From assembly GCF_020439865.1 (NCBI RefSeq), contig NZ_JAGRPF010000095.1, positions 1-64,000 of the forward strand: 64,000 nt of DNA, given 5' to 3'. How positions within the stretch are numbered: position 1 is the stretch's first letter; every line of letters starts with the position of its first letter. The notes under the pieces were generated by a model. It did not search any database. It saw only the letters and a program-made list of their open reading frames with translations, and had not been told where the DNA came from. The stretch comes from Prosthecobacter sp. (GTDB lineage Bacteria; Verrucomicrobiota; Verrucomicrobiia; Verrucomicrobiales; Verrucomicrobiaceae). Shown here piece by piece: positions 41,301 to 53,300 of this stretch. A program made the position numbers and the translations under genes.

Positions 41301-44300
41301 CGGCGTCCAGCCCGGCGGTTCGGGAACGGCGGTATCCAGTCCGGTGATCGATCTAGCGCTGAACAAAGAACCTGGGAATCTCGCTAGCGGCGGCAATCAG
41401 GAGATGACGGTGGACTTCGGTTTCAGCGCCGCGCTGAGCCTTGGCAATTTTGTCTTCTCCGATGCCAACAACAATGGGGTGGTCGATTCCGGTGAAACGG
41501 GTGTGTCAGGTGCGAAGATGGAACTGTTCTCTTCCACCGACTCCACGGTGAACAATGGTGATGACGTCAAGGTGGGCGCGACGTTCACCACAGGTGCGGA
41601 TGGTCTGTACAGCTTTACCGGACTCAGCGCGGGCAAGTATTATGTGAAGCTCACGCCGCCGATCACGCATCCACGCCGCAGCAGCATCAGCAGCAATGCC
41701 GACAACGGCATCGACAACGACAGCAACGGCGTGACCCAGTCCTCGTCCGGAGCTCCAATCTATTCGCCGATGATCACGCTCTCAGCGCTCACCGAACCGG
41801 GCAATCTGCTTGCTCCGTTCGGCGGCAACAGCGACAACACGATCGACTTTGGTCTGCGCCCCACCTTCTGCAGCATCGGCAACCTCGTGTATAAGGACGG
41901 CAACAACAATGGTGTCTATGATTCCGGTGAGGGCGTCGGTGGCGTGCGCGTGGAACTGCTCGACAGTTCGGGTGTCTTCGTGGCCAGCACGACCACCAGC
42001 ACCGGCAGCAGCACGCGTGGCCGCTACCTGTTCACCAAAGTGATCCCCGGATCTTACTATGTGCGCATTCCTGCTTCGGAATTCGCGTCCGGCAAGGCCT
42101 TGGTGAACACCGTATCCATTTATCCTGCGTCACCGACTGACAGCGGCATCGATGACAACATCGTGGGCAACGATGATGGCATCGACAACGCCCAGCCGTC
42201 CGTCAATGGCATCAGCAGCGCGCTAATCACTCTCTCGGACAACGGGGAACCCACCAACAGCGCGGGTGAGAGCGGCGCATTCAACACTCTTGACGACGCC
42301 GATGATGCGAACGGTGACATGACGATCGACTTCGGCTTCAAATCCTCCGGACCGTCCGCGACAGGGTGCTATCACTACCAGTTGGCTGATGCGAACCGTG
42401 ACGGAGTTCTCGACATGATTGCGGACTGGACACCGGACCAGGCCTACGACTTCAACTACACACCCGGCATCGCGCATCTAGACAACCTGGACATGATCTA
42501 TGATGCCGCCCTGACGCGGCTCTCGCTGGATCTCACTCTGAACCAGATTGGCGCCGCAAAAGTGGACGCTCTTTGGTTCCTTGTCAGCACCGGCTCGAAT
42601 CCGGCCACGGCGGATCATGCGGTGGTCTATGTGGACGGGCTGACGCGTTCCAGTCCCAACGTCACCATCTATCGCTACGACCCGGCGCTTGGCTATCAAA
42701 GCTGGCAGACCGCGGCGAACCTGCTCGTCAGCAGCATCGACGGCAGCACCACCGCTTCGGACATTCTGCTCAAGAAGGTGACCGAAACGGGCAGCAGTGT
42801 GCGCTTCCAGTTGGTGATCGATGCCAGCCGGGTGAACAATGCGACGAACTGGTCCGCCATCGGTGTGGACGGCGCCACCTGGGAAGGTCTTGAGACTGGG
42901 GGAAGCACAGGTGTCGTCCTGCGTCTGGTGGATCTTACCAGCGGTCCCACCTACGATGCCAACGGCGCTCTGACCTCCTTCAGCTACACACCGGACAACA
43001 CGACCGAGCAGGCGTTTGAAACCGACGCGGCCGGAGTCTTCACGATCGCCACTGAACCTTGCTCGATTTCGCCGTGGGTCAGCCTTGGCAACCTCGTGTG
43101 GAATGATGCCAACAACAACGGTCAGAGAGATACGGGCGAACTTGGCATCAGCGGTGCCACCGTGCAGCTGTTCAGTCCAGGGGCGGACAATCTGATCGGC
43201 GGTTCCGGAGCAGATGCGGATTCGCAGGTTGGCGCCAGCATTGTGACAAGCAGCACAGGCGGCTATGCCTTCGCCAACCTGGTGCCCGGCAAATACTATG
43301 TGCGTGTCACTCCGCCCGTGAGCATCCCCGGGGCTGGCGGCGTCGTGGTAACCTTGGACAATGACGTGGACAATGATAACAACGGCAGCCAGCCAGCAGG
43401 CCCCGGTTCGTTCGTTTACAGCCCCGTGATCGATCTGGCCGTGGGTGCCGAGCCGGCCACCGCTGTGGATGGAGACGGCACCAATGGCAACAACACCATC
43501 GATATCGGTCTCTTTACAGGCATCACGGTGGGTGACCTTGTCTGGAATGACTCGAACAACAACGGTCTGAAGGAAAGCACCGAGGCGGGCGTCAGCGGTG
43601 TGCAGGTCGATCTGATGAGCCCGGGTGCGGACAACGCCGTTGGTGGAACGGGTTCGAATGCCGACACGGTGATTCAGACGACATCCACCCTCAGCAGCGG
43701 TGCCTACAGCTTCAAAGTTTACACTTCAGGGAACTACTATGTCCGCCTGACTCCTCCTGCCTCTTACTCACTCGCTAGCAGCGCTGTGGTCACCGCCGAC
43801 AATGGAGTGAATAATGACAACAACGGCTCCCAACCAGGCGGAGCCGGTTCGTTCGTTAACAGCATGGTGTTCCAGCTCACCGCTGGTGGCGAGCCCGGCA
43901 GCAGTGGTGTGACCAACAACGAAAACACCATCGACTTTGGTCTGCACTCCTGTCCCTCCATCTCCATCACACCGACCGCGCTGGCGGATGCGATGAAGGG
44001 CACCAGCTACAGCAACACATTTGGCGCTGCAGGTGGCAATTCGCCTTACACATGGAGCATCTCGAGCGGAACGCTTCCAACCGGGCTGTCTCTATCCACC
44101 AGCGGGGCCATGACAGGAACGATCACCGCTGCACCCGCGACCTATAACTTCACCGTTCGTGTGGTGGACTCGGCGGGCTGTGCCGCCACACAACCCACGA
44201 GCCTGCGTGTCGTGTGTCCTGTTCTGACGATGTCACCGACCAGTCTGGCGCCTCTGGCGCAGAATTCGGTCTTCAGTCAGCAGTTCTCCGCCAGCGGCGG

Positions 44301-47300
44301 TGCTTCGCCTTACACCTACTCGCGTGCCTCTGGCACCATCCCGCTGGGATTGTCCCTCTCCTCGGGTGGACTCTTGTCAGGCACCGTCACCGGGGCGCCG
44401 GGAAGCTACACCTTCGTCATTCGCGCCACCGACGCGAACGGCTGCGTGGTGGACTCGTCAATCACATGGACAATTACCTGTCCAACGATTTCGATCTCAC
44501 CTTCGGCTCTTCCTGCCGCGACGCAGTATGCGTCTTACCCGGCGCAAACACTGACCGCCAGCAATGGCACGGCTCCTTATGCCTGGAGCTTCACCGGCAC
44601 GCTGCCAGCGGGAATGTCTTTGAGCTCGGGTGGCATTCTGAGTGGTACTCCTTCCAGCGCGCCGGGCACTTACAACATCACCGTAACGGCCACGGACGCG
44701 AACGGCTGCGCACGTTCCTCCGTTTACGCCGTTGTGGTGAACTGTCCTTCGATCGCGATCAGCGCGCCGACCTTCCCGAACGGCACCAAGAGCGTCGAGT
44801 ATCCGAACCAGCAGATCACGGCATCCGGCGGCACTGCACCTTATTCGTGGAGCATCGCTTCCGGCGCGCTGCCGGCCGGTTTGTCGTTGAGCAGTTCGGG
44901 TCTGATCTCCGGTACACCTTCGGCGACACCGGGCACCTACTCCTTCACTGTGCGCGCAACGGACGGTGTGAACTGCGCCTCCACGCGTGCGCTGCAAATC
45001 GTCATCGCCTGTCCGACGATGTCCATAGGCCCCGTGCCGCTTCCATCGGGAGTGCAGTATGCTTCCTACAGTCAGACACTGGTCGCTGGTGGTGGCACCG
45101 CGCCATACACCTGGACGCTCGCCTCGGGCGTGCTGCCAACAGGCTTGACGCTTTCCAGCGGAGGCGTCCTTAGCGGCACTCCCACCAGCCTCGGCAGCAG
45201 CACCTTCACCGTGCGTGCGACAGATGCGGAGAATTGCGCAGTCACCCAGGCATACACCTTCACGGTGGACTATCCGCCGATCACGATCCTGCCGCCGACG
45301 TTGCAGGACGCCACCCGGTTGGTTCCTTACTTCCAGCAGATTACCGCTTCAGGCGGCACTTCGCCCTACACCTTCAGCAAGCTGACAGGCAACCTGCCCT
45401 CCGGCTTCAGCATTTCCTCGTCCGGCGTCATTTCCGGCACCACATCGGCCGCTCCGGGAACCTACTCCTTCACGGTTCAGGCGCTGGATGCGAACAATGC
45501 TCCGGGAACGCAACCCTACACGATCACCGTTCTCTGCCCCGACTTCATTATCTCTCCGTCGACTCTGACCAACGGCATTGTTGGGACATCGTACTCGGCT
45601 TCGTTGAATGCCACGGGTGGCAGCGCTCCTTATGTTTGGAGCGTGGTCAGTGGCACACTTCCTCCGGGACTTTCGCTGAGCTCCACCGGCCTGATTTCCG
45701 GAACTCCGACTCAGGCGACGACGGCGTCCTTCACTGTGGAGGCGCGGGATGCGTTCAATTGCGTCAAGACCAAGCTTTATACCTTGGCTGTGAACTGTCC
45801 GTCCATCAACATCACGCCGTCCAGTCTTCCCAGCGCCTACTATGCCACGGCTTACAGCCGGCAGCTTAGCGCGACCGGCGGCACCGGACCTTACACTTGG
45901 AGCGTGATTGCAGGTTCGCCTCCGGCCGGCATCACCATGTCGTCCAGTGGTCTCATCTCCGGCACACCACAGGTGTACGGCACCGCCAGCTTTACGGTGC
46001 GCACCACAGATGCCAACAACTGCTCGTCCACGCAGTCCTACTCGCTTCTGGTGAAAGGCCTAAGCCTCGGCGATGTCGTCTATGAAGACACCAACTTCAA
46101 CGGTCTGCGTGACAACGGCGAGCCGGGCATCAAAGACGTCACGGTGGAACTCTGGGATCCGGGTGCCGACCACGCCATTGGCGGCAGCGGTCCTGACAGC
46201 GATCTCATGCTCACCAGCACCATCACGGGGGCTCTGGGCCAGTATCATTTCGACAATCTGCAGCCGGGAACCTTCTTCCTGCGTGTGCTGATGCCCACTG
46301 TGTTGAACATCCCCGGCGGCAATCCGGTGAATCTCGACAACGGCGTCGACAACGACAACAACTCGGCCTCACAACCCGGCGGTGCTGGCAACCCCGTCTT
46401 CTCGCCTGTCATCACGCTCACCACCGGCGGAGAGCCCACGGCTGATGACGGAGACCCGGACACCGACTACACCATCGACTTCGGCATCTTCCGCGGCATG
46501 AACGTCGGCAACCTGGTCTGGCAGGACACGAATGACAATGGCATCCGTGACAACGGTGAATCTGGCATCGGTGGCGTTGCGATGGAGATCTGGTTCGTTG
46601 GCGCGGACGGCTTCATTGGTGGCACAGATGACGTTTTGTTGAAGACCACCACCACAGATGCGGACGGCGCGTATCTTTTCACCGCCTTGCCGCCGTTGAA
46701 GGTCTATGTGCGCATTCCAACACCGCCGGCGTCACAGCCGTTGTCCAGCAGTGTCACCGCGTTTTCCGACAACGGCGTGGACAACGATGACAACGGACAC
46801 CAGGTGAACGGCGGTGCGGTTTACAGTCCGGTGATCACACTCACTGCGGCCGACGAGCCCGGAACCGGTGGCGGCACCTATGATGAAACTACGATCGACT
46901 TCGGCTTCCTCAATGTGACGCCGACGGTGTACGTGTCCGCCACACAGGCTGACGACATTCAAGCGTTTGACGCCAGCAGCGGCTTGTACAAAGGCTCGCT
47001 CGTCTCCGGCTTTGGCAACAGCCGCAGCCAAGGCAACGCGGACTACGGTGACGTGCCATACGCCATGGAACTCGGTCAGGACGGCAACTGGTATGTCGCC
47101 CACTACGGTGCGAGCAACCTCCGCAAGATCAGCCCCGCTGGAACTGATCTCGGCCCAGTGCTCGACAACTCCACGGCAAGCGTGAGTCTGATCGCCCAGT
47201 TTGCGATCGGTCCGGATGGCAACTTCTATGTCGCCGATGTCAACGGTGGCCGCATTGTCCGCTTCCAGGGACCGTCGGGAACAACGCCGGGGGCGCCGAT

Positions 47301-50300
47301 CGGCACCGCACCATATACTTTCATCACGCAGTCTGGTGTGGAGGACATCAACTTTGGACCGGATGGCAATTTGTACCTTGTGATTCAGACCAACAACGAG
47401 CGCGAGGTTCGCCGTTACAGCACCACCACGGGTGACCTGCTCAATTCCATCGTCACCGACACACAGTTGGTGGACATGGTGCCTGGCGGACAGTCCATCG
47501 CTCTCATCTCCGGCATCGACATCGAAGGCAACACGCTCTACGGCTTGAACCGAAGTGACGGTGAGGTGTTCAGTCTCGATCTGAGCACTCCGACCTCTCC
47601 GGGACTGCCGCAGCTCATCGCCACGCTTTCCAGCGCGGGGAAAGGTGCGGTGGATACACGTGACGTCGAGTTCAATCCGGCAAACAACCATCTCTACATC
47701 GCCGGTTATCACTGGGGCAAGCCGGTCAACGCAGGCACTTATACCAGCGGATCTCTGCTTAGCATTGATGTTGCTGGTGCGCCGAACGGGACGGTCAGCG
47801 TGTTCGAAGTTCCTATTCCTCGCCCGCCGGGACCGAACAACGAAATCTGGGCGGGACCGCGCGACCTTGCCATCGGACGCCCGTTTGCTCCGCAGCCAGA
47901 CTCGGTCTCCATCGGTTCCCTTGTCTGGAACGATCTTGATGCGGATGGAGTTCAGGACGCCAATGAAAACGGCATTGCCAGCGTGCGCGTTGAACTTTGG
48001 CGGGATATGAATGGTGATTCGGCGGATGGTGCCGAAGTTCTCGTCGGCTGGACCTACACCGACAGCAACGGCCATTACTACTTCTCCGGTGAGGCGCCGG
48101 GCGTGTATCAGGTGGTGATCCCTGAATCCAACTTTGTGGACGGCCTGCCGCTCGCCGGCAGCGGCTATAGCAGCCCCATTTCCTCCATCGTGGACGATCA
48201 GGTCGACGGTGACGACAGCGGGCGTCAGCCCGGTGGTCCCAAAACGTTGGTGAAGAGTCCGCTCATCACGCTCACTCCTGGAGACGAACCCGTCGGCAAC
48301 GGCACCACGGGCGCCGAGCATTCCCGTGGAGGCGAACTCGACAACTACACCATCGACGCCAATGGGGACATGACTGTGGACTTCGGCTTCGTCGAGCCCG
48401 GCATCATGGGCATCGGCAACCTGGTGTTCGTGGATGCCAACGGCAACAACCGCTTCGATGTGGGTGAAGGCAGGGATGATGCGGTGGTCGAACTCTATCG
48501 CTGGGGCGACACACCCGGAGTAACCCAACCGGTCGCCACCACGGTCACTGCTAACGGTGGTCTGTTCCTTTTCAGCAACCTGTGGCAGGGCCAGTACTTC
48601 ATCCATCTGCCCGCGCTGCAGTTTGAGTCCTCCGGCAGCCTGCGCGGTCTCTTCAGCCTCCCTGGTTTCTCCGTGGGTGATGATGACACCGGTGAGGACT
48701 CCCTCGATACGGACACACCGTGGGTCACCGGCGTCAGCAGCGGTTTGATCAATCTGGTGCGCGATGAGGCCCCGACCGACGACACGATCGAAACCGGTTT
48801 CGACTCCGCAACCGACCTCGATGATTTCAACATCAACCTCACGGTGGACATCGGGCTGTTCCGTCCGGTGGCGCTTGGAAATCTGATCTTCGCCGATGAC
48901 AACTCCAGCGGACACTATGAAACCGGGGAAGGCCTGCCAGGCGTCCGGTTGGAGCTCTACACGGACACCCAGTTCCCTGGTGTGGACGATCCGCTCGCGT
49001 TCACCACCAGCGATGCCGATGGACGTTACGGCTTCGATTTCCTGCGTCCCGGCAACTACATCGTTCACATTCCTGCTTCACAGTTCATGTCCGAAGGTCC
49101 GCTGTATCAGCGCATCAGCATTCTCGAAGGTCTGGTGGGTGATGACGACGTGGGTGAAGACGGTGTGAACAATGGCGATCCTGCCGTCAATGGTGTCTCC
49201 TCTCTCGTAATCAGCCTCTATCCCGGCAATGCGCCGACGGATGACAGCGGTGAAACCGGTTTTGAGCACACTTCGGACAACCAAATCGATGCCGCTGTCG
49301 ATCTGACCATCGACTTTGGATTCCAGACTCCGGTTGGCGTCGGCAATCTTGTGTATGTCGACAACAACGAGAATGGCTTCGCTGATGTGGGTGAAGGTGT
49401 GGATGGTGTCACGGTTGAGCTTTATCGCGGCAATCAGACCCCGGGCTACGGAGTGCCGCTGTTCTCCCAGATCACCAGCAACGGAGGAAAATACTTCTTC
49501 GATTCTCTCCCCGCAGGCGACTACATCGTGCATATTCCGTATTTCGAGTTCGAGCCGGGGCATCCGCTCAACGGCCTGTCGTCCTCCGCAGGTGTCAGCA
49601 ATGTCACCAGTCCCGTGGATGACGACACTCCCGACAATGAAAACGGAATCGATGATCCCACTCCGTTCCTTAACGGCATCAGCAGTTCGGTCATCACTCT
49701 GGGAGTGAATACGGAGCCCACCGATGCGGGTGGTGAAAGCGGTGCCTTCAATGACATCGATTCGTTCGACGACGACAATTTCAATCTCACCATCGACTTT
49801 GGGTTTGCTCCTTCGAATCCGAACGGAGTTGGAGTGGGCAATCTGGTCTTCGTCGACCTCAACGGCAATGGCGTCTTCGATGCAGGCGAGGGTATCGACG
49901 GAGTCAAAGTGCAGCTTTTCAGTGCAGCAGCGGATCCTCTCACCGCCACGCCGCTTTCCACCGTCATCACCAGCAACGGCGGAAGCTATCTGTTCAGCAA
50001 TCTGGTCGAGGGCGACTACAAGGTTTTCATTCCGCCGTCCGAATTCGCCGCGGGCAAGCCGCTCTCTGGCTGGCGTTCGCTGCCGGGTGACGGCGGTGAC
50101 AACGGCATTGACGATAATCAGGATGAGAACGGCGTTGATGTCGCTGATCCGTCCGTCTCGGGCATCGGTTCGGTGGCCTTCCATCTGGCACCCGACGAAG
50201 AGCCCATCAACTCCTTGGGTGAGTTCGGTTATAACGCGTTCGTTGACGATGTGAACGACGACAACACCGACCTGACCATCGACTTCGGCTTTTTCCGGTC

Positions 50301-53300
50301 CGTCGCCGTAGGCAACCTGGTGTTCATTGACGCAAACTACAACGGTCGTGCCGATGCGGGCGAAGGAGCCAGCGATGTGACGCTCGAGCTTTATGTTGAA
50401 GGAGCGGTGGTGCCGTTTGATGCGCCTGTGGCCACCACCACCACCGGATCGGATGGTTCTTATCTATTCTCAGATCTCACGCCGGGACGGTATTTCGTGC
50501 GTGTTCCCGCATGGCAGTTCGACTTTGGTGGTACACTGTACAATCAGGCGAGTGTCTATGGCACGCAGGCCGAAGACGACAACGTGGGCGAGGACGGCAT
50601 CGACGATGGCAACCCGTCGTTGAACGGCATCCAAACCGCAGTGTTTGAACTGGACGCCGCCAACGCACCGACAGGCAGCCAGGAGCCGGGCTTCCAGGGC
50701 TCCAGTGATGATCTCGAGGATGCCGCGACCAACCTGACCATCGACCTCGGCTTTGTGCCGCGTGTCGCCGTCGGTAACCTGATCTTCTCCGATGACAACA
50801 ACGATGGCATCTTTGATCCGAACATCGAATACGGCATCGACGGCGTCACCGTGGAGTTGTGGTCGAACCAGACGGGAGCCACTTCAGCAATTGCCAGCAC
50901 CACGACCTATGGCGGCGGCATCTACAACTTCAACGTGGCTCCCGGCAGCTACTACGTCCGTGTGCCCGCCTCCAATTTTGCTGAAGGCGGTTCCCTGGCG
51001 GCCTTGGTGCCGTCGAAACCTGCCGGTTCTGGAGAGATCACATCCACCGCTGGTGATGATGATGTCGGCCAGGATGGTTATACGACGGGGGCCGCACCGA
51101 TTGACGGTGTCCGCACGCCGCTCTTCACCGTTCTGCCCGGCATGGCGCCGAGCTTCGATGATACCGAGACCGGTTTCCTCTCGGAATCTGACGACTTTGA
51201 CGAACTGAATGTCGATCTCACTGTCGATCTCGGCTTCTCGCCGAAGCCGCTGAGCGTGGGCAACCTCGTCTTCCGCGACTTGAACGGGAACGGCGTCTAC
51301 GATGGTTCGGACTTCGGCATGGCCGGGGTTAAAGTGCGCCTTTACAGAATCGGCGATGATCCGGCTGACGGCGGTACAACACCTGTGATGGAAACCACCA
51401 CGGACATCGATGGCACTTACCTGCTGAGGGCGTATCAGGCGGGGCAGTACTTCGTGCACATTCCAGCATCAGAATTTGGTTCGGGGGCCGCTCTGGCAGG
51501 CACGAGTTCCTCCCCTGGTTTCGGCAATGATGATGGCACGGACGATGATGCCAACGAAGACGGCCTGGATGCCGCCTCGCCCGCCTCCACTGGGGTAAGT
51601 TCGATCCTCTTTGAACTCGACTATGGTGTTGAACCGCTGGATGGCTCCGGCGAGAGCGGATTCCTTGCCGCTAGGGATGCCTACAACGACGATGACACGG
51701 ATCTCACCATCGACTTCGGCTTTACCGGTGGCGTGCTGCCGGACCTGATGAGCATCGGCAATCTCGTTTTCGTTGACGCAAACAATAATGGTGTTGCCGA
51801 TATCGGCGAGGGCGTATCTGGAGTCTGGATGCTGCTTTATGCCGGCTCCGGAACGGCGGGGTCTTCGAGTTCCATTCGCAGCACGTACACGGATGCCGAC
51901 GGTCGCTATATGTTTGCCAACCTCAGCCCGGGCACCTACACGGTTCACGTCGCGGCGGACAACTTCAAAGGATCTGTCAGCATCAATGGTGGACCTGTGG
52001 GGCCCGGTCCTCTGTTCCGCAAGATTTCGCTGCGCGGCCATCAGACCACCGTAGGGGATGACAACCTTGGTGAAGACGGCATTGATACCCAGAATCCCGA
52101 GCAGGTTGGCATCACCGCACCGCCGGTCACGCTGACCACCAACGCAGCGCCTGCAGGAGCTCTGGAAGGCGGCTTCCAGGGTGCGTCCGACGATGCCACC
52201 GACAACCGCGCCGATCTCACCATTGACTTCGGCTTCGCCACGCGTCTTGGCGTGGGCAATCTCGTGTTCCGCGATGCGAATGCAGATGGTAAGTTCCAGT
52301 CCGGCGTCGACAGTGGCATCGCGGGAATTCAGCTGGAACTCGTTTACATCAATGGCAGCACAAGCCAGGAAAGCGTGGTCGGTGTGGCGACCACCAATGC
52401 CAACGGCGCCTACATTCTGTATGGCCCGCCCGCCATCGCGCCGGACGCCTACAAGGTGCGCATCCCAGCCTCTCAATTCACCGCCGCCAGCCCATTGAGT
52501 TTCCTCGTCCCGAGTGTGCTCAGCACCAGCGGCAATGATGACAACTTGAATCAGAACGCGCAGCCCGCCACCAATCCTGAAACGACGGGAGTGTTCACCG
52601 CCAGCTTCCCGCTGACCGAAGGATCCGCGCCCATCGATGCCGATGGTCGCGAAGCCGGTTATGACAAGACGGCTGACAACGCCGACGATGCCAACAACGA
52701 CCTCACCATCGACTTTGGCCTCAAACCGAAAGCCATCATGGTTGGAAACCTGGTCTTCCGCGACGTGAACGCGAATGGCACCTTCGAAGCTGGCATCGAT
52801 CTTCCGATGCCGAATGTGACGGTGCGTCTGTTCCAGCAGGCTCAGGCGGTCACCGACACTCCGGTGTCAGAGGCAGTCACGGCCGCGAACGGAACCTACA
52901 TGCTCTATGCCCAGTCGGCCGCTGCCTACTACGTACACATCCCTGCCGCCATGTTCGGCGTCGGTGCGCCTCTTGATGGCATGCAGTCGGTGGCAGGAAG
53001 CGGCAACGTCTTGACCACGAGCAACGCAGACACGGACAAGGATGACCGCTTCGACGAAAATGGCACCGACAGTGCCACGCCTGGCACGACCGGGATTTCA
53101 TCAGGCATCATCAACCTGGCCTACGGCAGCATGCCGCTGAACAGCACCCCGACGGCGAACTCGGGTGAAAATGGCTTCGAATCCTTCATGGATGATGCGG
53201 CCGACTCCTCCGGCATGATGACGATCGACTTCGGCTTCGAAGTACCCTCCGGCCAGGCCGCCTCCGTGCATTTGCAACGCAGTCTTGCCGGCAACGACAG

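Noticed and set aside
46732..49068. Long minus-strand open frame (778 codons) inside the giant gene
   Set aside because: It lies opposite the SdrD_B array; its composition is the antisense of Asp/Gly/Asn-rich repeats, with no start signal and no recognisable family.
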